64,000 bases of DNA from Paramacrobiotus metropolitanus (taxonomy: Eukaryota > Tardigrada > Eutardigrada > Parachela > Macrobiotidae). How positions within the stretch are numbered: position 1 is the first letter of the stretch; each line of letters opens with the position of its first letter. The notes under the pieces are model-generated. The model saw only the letters and a program-made list of their open reading frames with translations. It was not told where the DNA came from and made no database searches. This document shows positions 25,259 through 36,047 of this stretch, piece after piece. The position numbers and the translations under genes were made by a program. The stretch covers positions 496,001 to 560,000 of the forward strand of contig NW_026570276.1 in the NCBI RefSeq assembly GCF_019649055.1. Reading direction: 5' to 3'.

Positions 25259-25934
25259 CCCCCACGAACGATGCTTGGCCGTGCCAATATAAACAATCCA
25301 TCCCCGCAACATCTCCGTGCGATTGTGCACTTCCATCCATCCTGATCCCGATCCACCGCACAATCCACGTGTCCATCCGATGCCCAATGTGACTGTACGC
25401 CGCGATTCCGAGAGAGTTAGTGTAAGGAATCCTTGGCGAGATGGCATCCGGAAGTCCACGGGTTTGGCAAAGCGGAGGTCCAAAGATCCAGGAAGGCGAA
25501 CTATGAATTACTTGTACTGTGCCGTTTCAAATGGTGTGATTATATGTACAGCGTACGGCATAAAACTTTATCGATGGTAAGATTAAAAGTGAAAATTATA
25601 ATGATGTTCGATGCTGTTGTACTGTTACTACTATGCAAGAAACAAGCGAAACAGCAAAGGCAACCAGCTGGTATTCTTACGAATTCTCGAAGACCAGTGA
25701 CACAGCAACAAGATCAATCAACAATAACAACCAAGCTAAGCCTAGTGATATAAAGATCATAAGTGCATAATATGGGTCAACCAACACGAAAGTAGAAACC
25801 AATAAAAGAGCAACAACAATGGAAAAATGATACAGTTCCAGTGCATTAAAGTGATATACAAAACAGCACAATAACCAGTAATACCGGTGAGATCAAAAGG
25901 AAACAACAACAGATCATCGAAAGGTTATTTAAGG
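25259..25934. other. non-coding between 3' LTR and last sense ORF
   Basis: 676 bp with only short unrelated frames; starts with the candidate polypurine tract (minus strand). Presumably the 3' untranslated part of the element. Confidence 0.5.
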
Positions 25935-26720
25935 TTACTTGCCAGCGCTAGGAGCCAATGAGAACAATCCAGTGATACCAGAACCAGATGCTGCAGCGGC
26001 ATCCAAACGGCGAGAAACATCCGCAGCCATCTGGCGTCGGCGATCTGCATCCAATTCACGCTGCTGCTGCTGAGCCAAATATCCAGGCACGAAATTATGC
26101 TCAGCTGAACCAACAGGGCCGGAAGGCGCAGACGGCGCACGTGGACGATCAGCTGGAGAACGGTCACGGGCATCACGGATAAGCGGCACCTCAGCAAGTG
26201 GCAACACATTAGGCGGCAAACCTGGAAATTCAGCGTTCTGCTGTACCTGCACTGGCGGAATTACAGCCGGAGGGATGACAACATTCAAGGCTGGCGGGCC
26301 AGGTAAATTGACAACAGGGTCGACACCATGGGGCTGACCTGGAACCATAACTCCGCCGCCTTGGACCGGATTCGGTGCGTTCGGCGCTTGGTTTCCCGGG
26401 AGATCAACCTCCATGTCTGCGGCGGCAGCTTCCACTGGTGCAACTGCGTTAGGAGCTCCATCAGGTATTTCAATAATCTCCGGTGCGCCCAAATGTCGGC
26501 CATTACGACGCCAGTGATCGTTTCCGCGACGGAGATTATTGTCTCCAAAATTCCGATGATTTCCTCTGCCGTACGGACGAAAGTTGCCACGGAAAGAACC
26601 ACGGCCTCCACCCCTTCCTCGGTGACTATAACCGGCATTATACTGCTGTTGGTTGGAAGACGAGTGAAAAATAGCGTCTACCAGCTTATCAAAGGCTCGG
26701 TTGGGATCAATAGGCGGCAT
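25935..26720 (-). CDS. unknown RGG/proline-rich protein, 261 aa (cargo ORF e)
   Basis: Not recognised. Start chosen at the ATG 26720 (MPPIDPNRAFDKL). Residues about 25-70 are rich in Gly-Arg (GRGGGRGSFRGNF, YGRGN), an RGG-box type RNA-binding composition. The middle is Pro/Ala/Val-rich and low in charge; the C-terminus has a Gln run and an Arg-rich helix. The same RGG-plus-Gln style is seen in the element's own Gag tail (44139-45062), so a Gag-tail-derived nucleic-acid binder is possible. Sense with gag-pol, last gene before the 3' LTR. Confidence 0.6.
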   Translation of the reverse strand: MPPIDPNRAFDKLVDAIFHSSSNQQQYNAGYSHRGRGGGRGSFRGNFRPYGRGNHRNFGDNNLRRGNDHWRRNGRHLGAPEIIEIPDGAPNAVAPVEAAAADMEVDLPGNQAPNAPNPVQGGGVMVPGQPHGVDPVVNLPGPPALNVVIPPAVIPPVQVQQNAEFPGLPPNVLPLAEVPLIRDARDRSPADRPRAPSAPSGPVGSAEHNFVPGYLAQQQQRELDADRRRQMAADVSRRLDAAAASGSGITGLFSLAPSAGK

Positions 26721-27186
26721 GCCCAAACTAAAGAAAACTAATGACCTTTAACGCTAAAAGTGTAAAGAGAAAAAGCGTCAAAATCGCAGCTTACACACAG
26801 TGAAAATCCAACATGCCGGAAGGCCGAAACGAAAAATCCACAATGCCGATTTCTGCACGCTATGCGCAAGCGATTTTATACCGGTCTGACAGAGTGAAAA
26901 TTTAAAATGCGGCAGATTCCACAGGTAAGAGAAACGACCAATCAGCGCTTCGCGCTATATCCTTTTAATTCAACTTAATCAAGAGATCAGATCTAATCTA
27001 GGCACAACGGAAGATTCGGCAGTGACGCTTACACAACTACATAGTACGTACAACGACCAGCTCATTGACTCAAAGCGTATAAAATGGCGAAATAAAAGTT
27101 GAAGAAAATAAGGGACACAATTTCTTCCATCCTCGATAATGCAGAGTACAAACGAAAATGTATTAACAAAAGCGGCCAGCGCAATA

Positions 27187-28076
27187 CTAAATAAAGGAAC
27201 AAATCATAGGGAAAATGGCAAAAACAACACTACAGAATTGCAACTCTTCCGAATGCGGCTGCTGTTGATCGTAACCTGCCGGTTCCGCAAATTCAGGCGA
27301 ATCCTCATGAATAAGAGCTGCAATAGGCGGCGCTGCAGGTGCAACAGGTTGCATTGATGGCAACGGGTCTACATCCATCTTCTCCAAATCGGACCCATCA
27401 TCATCATTTTCTTCGTCATTGTTAGCTTCATTATCCGCGTTTTCGTCAGCAGAGAGCACCGCAGCAGGATCGTCACTGTCGCCACCATTGTCCGAAACCG
27501 AGACTTCGCTTTCCGGTGAAGACGAGGACGGTGACACCTCCTTGTACTTGCGCTTTTCTCCACGAGTACGAAAATTATAGGGACTAGCAGAAGTGGATGA
27601 TTCAGCATCTTCCCTATTTCCAGCCACGACAGTCGCTTGACGAGCAGCTGCATCCGCCCGCTGATGCTTGGCGATTCCTTTAAACAGACCAATAAAAACA
27701 GGATTTAAATACAAATATTGCCTCCGAAGTTCTAATGCGATGGGCGTGGGCAACCGTGCAGTAACAACACAAAGATCAAAACGATGAATCAAGGCTCCAT
27801 TCGGATATGAAAATGTGATAAGTATAAGTCCGAATAACGTGGATGAAAACGATTAAGACCAGAGAAATAGGCCTGCGAAATAACCACATCCTCACCATTC
27901 TTGTTGGCAATAGCCATTCGTGGAAATAGTCCGGAATGAGCTCGCTTGCGGGCCGTCTGTTTGGTCTTATAAATCGGCCGCGGTGCCTTTGGATCGTACG
28001 GCACATATAAAATCCCGCCACGATTTAAATGCTCTTCATCTAGCAACAATGAAAGCCAGCAATTAGCTCTACACAT
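27187..28076 (-). pseudogene. unknown acidic-tailed protein, one frame break (cargo ORF d)
   Basis: Not recognised. The upstream frame (28076-27789) starts MCRANCWLS and has a tidy basic section (TKQTARKRAHSG). It runs into a stop at 27789-27791. The next frame over, from about 27792 down, continues without delay with IHRFDLCVVTARLPT, followed by a nuclear-type basic patch (GEKRKYK), a Ser run and a long acidic tail rich in D/E/N, ending at 27187. One missing base at the joint would explain both parts as a single ~295-aa protein. 26721-27186 between this and ORF e holds nothing. Confidence 0.55.
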
Positions 28077-28238
28077 TACGCGTATGCAACACAGTGACGA
28101 TGGCTTAACATCAGCTAAATATCATAACTGAGCATACAGATTCGCAAATGGTCATGACTGCAAGTGCGGGTAAAAACAACACAGGAAGAACCGAGCAAAA
28201 TGCGGTTCTCGTTGTTATTCCACGAAAACAGACTACCA

Positions 28239-28763
28239 CTACCCAATTTTTGCGAAAATACCTCGCTTTGCCCGCACAGACGGAGTTTCAGACGACGGTG
28301 GTTCCTCGTCCGTAAGATCCGGCGTACCCAACTGTTTCTCCGCTTTCGTCTGCAATTTCTTTGGAGCTGGCGAGCGGATCTCAACGTCAGGATCGGCAGG
28401 AAATGATCCGCGGCGATCATGACGGCGAACCACAGCTGCATTACGTCGAGCAATAGTGCGTCGCTTTGCTTCGCGATATCGGTTCTTTAGCGCACCAACT
28501 ATGGCCTCCGTCCTACTAGTTGAAGATTTAGGACTCTTTGCTGCCGTCCGACTTCCCGATGGCTCAGCCGACTGGGCAGAAAACGCTGGCTGCGACGACG
28601 TGCGCCGAGAAACTTGTGATCGAGTGACTCTGCTGGAGGAGCGAGCTTCATTGCTGTCAGGCGAATAACCAAACGACAAGCTTGACACTTCTCTGCGAGA
28701 GCGAGCCACAGGTGTAACCGTTTTACGCGCAGTCGGAGCGGGTTTCTTCGGAGTGGAAGACAT
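28239..28763 (-). CDS. unknown Ser/Arg-rich basic protein, 174 aa (cargo ORF c)
   Basis: Not recognised. ATG at 28763 (MSSTPKKPAPTARK). Almost the whole length is low-complexity and strongly basic: Ser/Thr/Arg-rich first half, then a likely helix (AIVGALKNRYREAKRRTIARR), then DPDVEIRSPAPKK and a more acidic patch (DLTDEEPP). Composition suits a nucleic-acid binder. It ends in the same orientation 160 bp before ORF d; a splice joining the two was tested and does not keep phase. Confidence 0.55.
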   Translation of the reverse strand: MSSTPKKPAPTARKTVTPVARSRREVSSLSFGYSPDSNEARSSSRVTRSQVSRRTSSQPAFSAQSAEPSGSRTAAKSPKSSTSRTEAIVGALKNRYREAKRRTIARRNAAVVRRHDRRGSFPADPDVEIRSPAPKKLQTKAEKQLGTPDLTDEEPPSSETPSVRAKRGIFAKIG

Positions 28764-29361
28764 ATTGGTAACTCTTAGCGTCAAGAACGAAAAATGCCAG
28801 AAGAAGGCAAAGATCCAGAAATATGCACAAGGCGAAAAACCACAACAAAAAGTGACCAAGTTGCAATACGGTTAATCCGGCACCGCCACCGGAAGTTGAA
28901 AACACAAGTAGTCAACCACACAGCGGTTGACAGGCGACAAGCCGATTTTCCGAATTTTTACTGTTTAGAGTGTCGGAGGCTAACAATGAATATCCTCGAT
29001 TCTTTCCTTAAAAGTATTAGGGATTTAGAGAGGAAAAACTATAATTTCCACGAACGTACAGCTTCACAGCAAAAGAGGCAATAAAAATAGAGGAACAAAG
29101 CTCAGAACACGCGGCTGGGAAATATTCAGAACACAGACCGGAAACTACGTAGTTTCCGACGAAGTTGCCAGCGCGAGGCGATCGACAGGCGACAGAGTGC
29201 CGCATCGCAAGCGCAACAATTATCAGCTGTTCATTACTTCATATCCCGAAAAGTGAAGAACCCTACAATACTTTATTCTTCTGTGGTGACGGTTTTTCCT
29301 CTGTTTATTACTATCCTTCTTTATTTATTTCATTTCGTATTTTAACCAATCTTATAGTGTA

Positions 29362-30729
29362 ATGGCTGCATTACCCGGAGAACCATCAGCAGAGACAGAT
29401 GCGATTGAACACGCTCGATATTGGAAGGAGCGCACGCGAGAATCCGTGCAGTTTGCGATGGATGCACCTTTTGTGGAGAACGAGACCGCTGAAAGCCGTC
29501 GTCAACTGGCTATGCACACAGCCGCGCACGCCTGCATTCTCGAAGCGGATATTACCGGTTTCTATGTGGATTTCGCGAACATCAAGCAGTTCATACAGGA
29601 TATGCACACGGACTTTACCGCGGATCGCGTGAAGTTTTCTTAGAAGATGCGATTAATGCTGGAATTTTACTGAAGAAAATGGCACGCGACGGGCGCTTCG
29701 TTTTGGAAGTCGCAGAAGATGTGTATAACAACCGCAAGGTAAAAATCGTGGATACTTACAGCAAACTACGGTGTATGGTTCGTGCAATTCTCTACCACGC
29801 CCGCTACGCCATGAGTCGACCGGAAATTCAGCAGTGGGCTACCGGAACATACGATCTCCAGCTCGAGAACTATGAGTACTGGTTCAACCGTGGCCTACAT
29901 CGGCTGCTAGGAAAGAAACAAGTCGTGATGGTTTATGGGAATCTTTACGTCCACAGCTGCATTGATCTATGGTTGCGGAGTATTCGCGGTTGCTGTCTGT
30001 GTGACACTTTGGCGCAAACAATTAGTAAGTGATTTCCTGTATTTACAAACACGGAGCGAGGCGTCTTGTCTATACTCTGTCTGCGAGTCTGCAGTAATAT
30101 TACTCATTTGGACAAACAGAGAAAACCTTCACTTTTCTTCAATTTGATAACTATATGATTTGCAGATGAAGATGGCAACGTTAAAGATCGAAAAGAACGG
30201 AAAAGAGCTGGAACAGCAAGTAACCGATGCTAGTTTCGGCCATGTTGGCGAAGACGTGGAGTTAATCATTGACGGAGTGATGGAGCGCCTGGACGCCATC
30301 GAGCCAGCGAAAAACAACACTATCGGAGCCAACCTGCTCGTTCGCTCGAGCAAAGACGCTCGGATCGAGCGAGAGCCAATTATAACATTGAGTCAGCTGA
30401 AGGAGATGAATGCTCGTCCGCGATATGTGACGGAGAAAAAGAACGAACAGCGTGAAAAAAGCAAAAAGAACAAGGAACGTGGCGCCACAAAAGCTGAAAA
30501 AGCCAAGGCCAAAGCTGAAAAACCAGGCGATGAGAACGCCGAAGACATCGATAAGCTGCTGAGGATGGTCGAAAGTGAGCAGGACATCATGAAGAACTGT
30601 AAAGCGCTGGTGAACACTCTAAAAGCACGCGTGTACACCGGCATCGATCACATCAAGTATGTGCGCGAGGCTTTGGAACAACGTGTGGCCAATATCAACA
30701 ATGCCAAGGAAGATGCGGATTTAGATTAA
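29362..30729 (+). CDS. antisense cargo gene: one membrane segment, intron, coiled-coil tail
   Basis: Opposite in direction to gag-pol. Frame 1 opens at ATG 29362 (MAALPGEPSAETD) and ends at 29641. The next frame continues at once (EVFLEDAINAGILLKK, to about 29925). The original frame then resumes with a hydrophobic stretch (ALIYGCGVFAVAVCVTLW, about 29955-30008) and a basic WRKQL that ends exactly at a GTAAGT donor (30024). The acceptor TTTGCAG (30165) precedes ATGAAGATG, and both sides are in phase 0. Exon 2 (30166-30729) encodes 187 residues: acidic/basic, with a Lys/Glu/Ala-rich coiled coil (EKAKAKAEKPG and LKARVYTGIDHIKYV). About 400 aa in all, with two single-base frame breaks (near 29630 and 29930). 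No family recognised. A type of single-pass membrane protein is inferred. Confidence 0.6.
30024..30165 (+). other. candidate intron of the antisense gene
   Basis: GTAAGT...TTTGCAG, 142 bp, phase 0 on both sides. In the direction of gag-pol it is not an intron, so reverse transcription of the genomic RNA would keep it. Confidence 0.6.
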
Positions 30730-31147
30730 TTTACGGCGTTTTTGCATCTCCGGCGGCTGTTAAATAATTTGTTGGTAGCTGGGCCGGTTGTTTGTATATC
30801 CCAGTTGTGTCTTAACTTTGGATCTGAGTTTAATTTTACCAATTTTGCTCATATAATTTCTGATTATCCTGGTCGTACAGATCTCATCCTTTGAGTTTAA
30901 CATGAATTTTTATCAAGAGAATGTAATTGCCGGTCGGTAATAATGTTGCCGGAATCAATTAAAAGAATTTTAGCCGTAGACCTTGTGCATTACTAGGCTG
31001 TAGTACATTAATAAGAAAATTAACCGTACTTTGTAATCGGTACAAATTTAATTCCCAAAGATACAACACATCCGCATAAATCAGCGTCGGCAAAGACCAA
31101 AAAAAGATAAAAAGAAATTTTATAAGTTGCAAAATAGGTCTTAACGT
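30730..31147. other. spacer before the tRNA-like array
   Basis: AT-rich, no ORF of note; probably the 3' end of the antisense gene (TAA 30727-30729) followed by spacer. Confidence 0.45.
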
Positions 31148-33442
31148 GGAGTTGAACTTGAGAACTAGCTGCACGGCTACATCCTGTTCTTGCCACTACG
31201 CTAGCGTGACTACGCACATTTCCAACGATTATCTAGACACCGTAAGCGGCATGCGTATATATGATATGACTACATTAAAGCGTTGAGCAATTTATACGTT
31301 GCTTTTCCAGTTGAGACACCAAGTTCAGTATCTCTTTGTGGCATAATTTCGTTCCACAATTATGCAAAAATATAGAACCGAAAAAGAGAGCTCTGAACAT
31401 GCAACATGCAACCTGAGATTATCAAAGAGGTAGTAATTGTAATGAATGGCCATCATTCCAGCCACTGTACTACGAAGTCATTCGATTACAAGTGAAGACA
31501 CGAGCGTGCGCACTGTCACTTCAAGAATATACGCATAGATGCGCCGCTCTTCCAATTTAATTCTGCAAGTCCAGAAACTATTGTCAGTGCTTTTCAAAGC
31601 GCTTATAAAAATATAAAACAAGAAAAAGTAAATTTCAGAAAGTGCAAATAACTGTGAAGGACTTGAACCCGAAACCTTTTAGTTTCCCCGTTGCAGTAGT
31701 TCAACAGTGCTGAGCGCTACACTACGACATTTTACGACGGTAACTTTTTAAATTGCTCAGCCGAAATGATCGCGAAATTATCGTTGTCAATGCCAACACG
31801 TTATACTACATTATCATAAAAATATAAATCCAAAAAAGGAAGGTTTTCAAAATTCGCAATTTTAACTTTAGGGATTTGAACTCTAGACCTTGAAGCAGTT
31901 GGAGAACGAGAATTCCCGGCCGAGCCACTATGCTACGAGGTGCCGCTCTACAAAGCCCCGTTGACTTTGACACCGGAAGCGCCATGTCGTGTATAATATG
32001 TGATAGCTCATCTGGTGGCTAAATTCAGCGTTCAGGTACAAAAATACTGCGAGAACAAAAAATTTTGTAAGTACAATTTCAAAAGAGTTTCGATTAAACG
32101 GTGTGGACTAGCTCCTTCTTGTGGCTCTGCAAGTGAGCCACTATACTACAAATGAACCCGAGACTTCAGTAAGTAATTTCCTTGATTATTTGCTCGGCCA
32201 CCACACTACGAAATCATCCGACAAAAGACAACGAAACTGCCGTACTGCAATGTGAGGTTTATGAGGCGACTTCGTTCAAAAAATCACAAAACTCAAACCG
32301 CCGGTGCGAATATTTTAGGCAGTAGACCAGTAAAGATATAAAAACGAAAAAGTAAGTTTTCCAAAATTGCAAGTCAACTCTAAGGGGTTTCGAACCCGAA
32401 GCCTTCCAGTTAACCATTGTCGTAGTTCAACAGGTCAAAGCACTATACTACGGCGTTCTACGATGTTGATTTTGAATTCTTCTAACGGAAATGACCGTAA
32501 AATTGTATTCATCAGAGAGAACGCATTTGTCAGCATTAATGTAAAAATATGAGACCCCAAAAAGAAAATTCTCGAAATACGCAATTTAATTTGAGAGACT
32601 TGAACTCTAGACCTTGACACAGCTGATTAGCGTGGATTGTCGGTCTAACCACTACACCGCGGATTATTCTATGCCGTAAATAGTTTAAACGAGACACCGG
32701 AAGCGCCATGCATTATAACAATATAGCCGTTCAAGATTGTAAGGTCCGATACACCCGCTCATCCATTGTAATGATAATATTCAAACCGGCAACACCAGCA
32801 CATTGATATATATTAGACTACAATAATATAAAATCGAAAAAGAAGGTGTGGCAAAATGTGCATTAATTATGGGGGTTTGAACCCAAAGCCTTAGATTGAC
32901 CGGGTGGTTGCAGAAATTGGCTACTCAACCACTACACTACGAAATCTTTCAACGAAAACGACATAAACAAGACGCTAAAGATTGTACATTTGTGCGCCGC
33001 TCATTGATGCTTACAATAAAATTAGCACCACCGAAGAGAATACGCAAGGCATAACCGCTTGAAAAACATAAACCCAAAAAAAGAAGGTTTATGAAAATGC
33101 TTTTACAATTGTTGTAGGTTAGAACCCAGGACCTAGCAGAGAGTCGCCTAGTATTGTTCTCCTGTCTAGTCTACTACGCCACACAAGGCATCGACAAAAA
33201 CTATTGTCATGTAATATCGTACAGTTAACACCGCTAGAGTTTCACTTTTGTAGTGATCGTTCTCAGTGTAGAATAACCCATAATTTACAATATGTGACGC
33301 AGCGTACAAAAATGTAAAAACATAAATAATAAAAGCAAAAAAAAGAAAGTATATGTACAAAATTACATTTTCATATGGACTAGAACCTCCGACCAGCACG
33401 AAGCCAGTAACGGGAGCCACTACTATACCAGCGGGGTCGCTC
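31148..33442 (-). repeat. array of about eleven tRNA-like units with pol III boxes
   Basis: On the minus strand, units of 65-80 bp at about 31148-31210, 31410-31480, 31659-31728, 31871-31948, 32085-32158, 32152-32215, 32383-32458, 32593-32670, 32871-32946, 33115-33188 and 33375-33442. Each starts with a box A-like string (for example TAGCGTAGTGGC, TAGCATAGTGGC, GTAGTGTAGTGGTT) and most end in a box B (GAGTTCAAATCC, GGGTTCGAAACCC, GGGTTCAAACCCC). The box A to box B gap (~44 nt) is as in tRNAs with a long variable arm. T-arm pairing is partial and acceptor stems do not pair, so these are not ordinary tRNA genes. A shared downstream block follows each (TTGC..ATTTTG.AAA, a T5-T6 run, then TTTATATTTTTA). 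The bodies differ far more than the boxes. Confidence 0.75.
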
Positions 33443-34738
33443 TACACAAAAATAGAATTAACAGCAGTGCCAAAGACGTGCTGCTGCTGTTAATGAGAAA
33501 TGCGCAACGTGCGTATCGACCACCTGCCCGAGTGAGGGACTTCGTGAATAGCACTGGGGAAAAACTAACGTAAACAAGAGATTGTGTGGTTGCAGGCTAC
33601 AGCGTCCGAAATTTGCAACAAAACAGCGGAGACAGCAACTACATGAGTTTCATTGAATTCACAGTCCGCATAGTAACAAGACATTTGAACGAACCGAAAA
33701 ACAAAACGCAGGAGCCATAGTGTTGTTCACACAGAAAACTGAACAGCAAGAACTCGCAGGAAAGGACTAAACTAACAGAAACCATACGATTAGTCAGGAG
33801 ATAAAATTCTAAAAGAGACCCGAAAAATGTGAGATCGTAAGCGAACTTGCAGCCAGACTGCAACTGAACAACGAGACTAGTACGTGCGACAAACCAAGGC
33901 AGAAGTATCCAACTAATTACCATAAGATGAAGGAACATAAGACAGAATTCCGCTCAAAGACTCCATTGAGGCGATCCAGCACTACGGATTCCTCAGCGGA
34001 AGCTTGGAAACAGCCTCCCTAACAGCAATCTTTTTCCGTTCGAAGCGATGTTGGGCTTCAGTGCGTAGGGCCATCTTCTGCGCGACCGACGCAGTCCACC
34101 CGAAACACGGTTTCGAGCGCCTGTTTGGCTTTTCCTTCGTCTCGCGAGCAGGGGAGTCATCTTGTTAGAATGGTATCACGCGCAGGTATTCAACAAGATA
34201 CACCGTGACTTTATGTAAGGATAATGTAGAATTAAAGTGGATAAAAAGATGATAACGAGAAAAACTAGCTGGGATACATTCAGGATACTAGCGGAACCTG
34301 CAACCGCCCACTTATGACAGTGACAAATTGTCGGACTTCGCTGGCTGCGAAGTTAACGCTAACGGAATCGCCACCTTCGGTAGGGAGCACAAAGTAATTC
34401 TCACCGTTTTACCACTAAACCCAGATTTTCGGTGGTTTTGAATTCGATTTCCGCTATGACGCGATGATATTAAAAGCCAGAAGAATTACGAGACGGCATC
34501 AGCCAAATTATAATGCCATTGGGTTACTACATTTGCACCCAAAGGAAAGCCCTTAACAATCAGGCTTTATCACAACTTAACAAGAGGACACCATCCTATT
34601 AAAAGCAAGATTTCAACATCAAAATTTACCGTGCAAGGAGAATCATCAGCACGTAAAATGACAACATTTAGAAAACCTGTACAAAGTCTATGCACGTCGC
34701 CGTTCACAAAATACTCCAACGGCCGATGGTGGAAGACA
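33443..34738. other. 1.3 kb with no firm gene
   Basis: A minus-strand open stretch at about 33990-34180 (contains KPCFGWTASVAQKMALRTEA) has protein-like composition but no start codon. It could be an exon or a relic. Otherwise nothing recognised. Confidence 0.35.
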
Positions 34739-35377
34739 TCACTTCCAATAATTATAGGGAATTCCACGCAAAGCGTGACGCTGAATAACAACATGCTTAC
34801 GCTTTTTCTTCTTCGGCGACTCTGGAATCGGAGGTTTCACGTTCACCCAGAGCATCTCTACTGACAAAATCTTAGTTGGATCTAACATATGAGCCTTCTC
34901 ATTCCACCAATCCGCAAAATCTGGATCAGGTCCCTTCCAGTCATCGAGACTACCAGATCCCCACAGTTTCGGGACAGGCTCATCGTCAATGGTCCACAGG
35001 ATACGGCCACAAGAACCTGGGCCGTTATTGTTGCACTCCACACAACAGAGCTCCTCTTCCAAAATACGGTTGTTCTCTTCGATTCGACGCCTACGACGCG
35101 TACGGGGAGATTCTGGCTTGGGAGGCATCGGAGAAAGACCTAGATCTGCACGAATGCGATCCATTGCAGCGCGAACCACCAGAGTATCGGGTCCAGGCCA
35201 GATTCCACGACGGACGTAGAAAAACTCCGTCTGATCCGCACGGATCTCATCCTCCGCGTAGTTAACCAACATTTCATACCGTTCAGGGTTTTCCAAACGT
35301 AATTTCTCGGCGTACTCATCCGAAATGATGCGGCCGAAACTACCTTTGTAGCTAAGAGTGCCTTTTAAAGGATCCAT
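34739..35377 (-). CDS. unknown 212-aa protein with a Cys cluster (cargo ORF b)
   Basis: Not recognised. ATG at 35377 (MDPLKGTLSYKGSFG); the open frame extends 58 codons upstream of it but without protein-like composition. First third mixed charge (YAEDEIRADQTEFFYVRR); middle basic patch (SPRTRRRRRIEENN) followed by CCVECNNNGPGSCG, a possible metal-binding cysteine cluster; then Trp-rich acidic sequence (DDWKGPDPDFADWW); and a Lys-run nuclear-type signal near the end (SPKKKKRKH). One intact frame, which is notable given the broken pol. Sense with gag-pol. Confidence 0.6.
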   Translation of the reverse strand: MDPLKGTLSYKGSFGRIISDEYAEKLRLENPERYEMLVNYAEDEIRADQTEFFYVRRGIWPGPDTLVVRAAMDRIRADLGLSPMPPKPESPRTRRRRRIEENNRILEEELCCVECNNNGPGSCGRILWTIDDEPVPKLWGSGSLDDWKGPDPDFADWWNEKAHMLDPTKILSVEMLWVNVKPPIPESPKKKKRKHVVIQRHALRGIPYNYWK

Positions 35378-35870
35378 TGTCAAAACACAACTGTGCAACT
35401 GTGCAGATATAAGTTTTACATCAACAAATGAAGATTTAGAATTTAAAAACTGAGAGAGTGTAAAGGAAGTCGAAATGACAAGTTTGTGCAGGAAAACTGC
35501 TGACACACACTGCAGACAGACCGGAAATGGCTGTGCAGCCCAAACTGCCACTGCCCTAACTTTTAATCGACATACAGGCGGTTGCCACCACTACTACTGC
35601 ACATGTTAGGACGTGAAAATAGGAGTTTTCTGGTTGATTCTAAATGCGTTACGGCTTTCAACAATATAAACGATATTTCTATAAAAGTTAGCTTTATTTT
35701 GGTTCAGGATTAAACCTTCCGTCATTCTTCATCAATTCTATTGATCAGCAAGCAGATGTAGCTGCCACAGAAGCAACGGTAAGCTGACTGCACAAAACAG
35801 TGTAACGTCGTAAAACTGTGCCAAAAGGTTGTAAACTAAAAGAAAAGCTGTACCAGAATTTTAAAACTAG

Positions 35871-35988
35871 GAAGACCATTTCAGCCAGCAAAATAACAGT
35901 ATTTAAAACCGAAAGAATGTGGCACTGAGAACTAAGGAAGACCATTTCAGCCAGCAAAATAACAGTATTTAAAAACCGAAAGAATGGC
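35871..35988. repeat. direct repeat, two copies, 63-bp period
   Basis: The phrase GGAAGACCATTTCAGCC plus about 35 more bases occurs at about 35871 and 35934 with almost no change. Lies between cargo ORFs a and b. Confidence 0.85.
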
Positions 35989-36047
35989 AACTGAGAGATC
36001 GTACCACGTAGAAACAACTTATTACCAGGGATTTACAGCGGTCTTTT

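Noticed and set aside
25173-25580. ORFs in and just beyond the 3' LTR, both strands
   Set aside because: They lie in LTR sequence and overlap each other on opposite strands; chance frames.
28076-28763. Splice joining cargo ORFs c and d (GTAGTG donor to TTGCTAG acceptor)
   Set aside because: Codon phases do not match, and a sense intron would not survive retrotransposition.
31148-33442. Ordinary functional tRNA genes
   Set aside because: Box A and B are good, but acceptor stems do not pair and several T-stems have only 3-4 pairs, so mature tRNAs are unlikely.
31148-33442. CRISPR-like array
   Set aside because: Units are 65-80 bp and diverged, spacers of uneven length; an animal genome with pol III boxes explains it better.
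33639-33938. Minus-strand hydrophobic ORF of 99 aa in the giant element
   Set aside because: Composition is that of an AT-rich chance frame (Leu/Phe/Val runs) with no motif.
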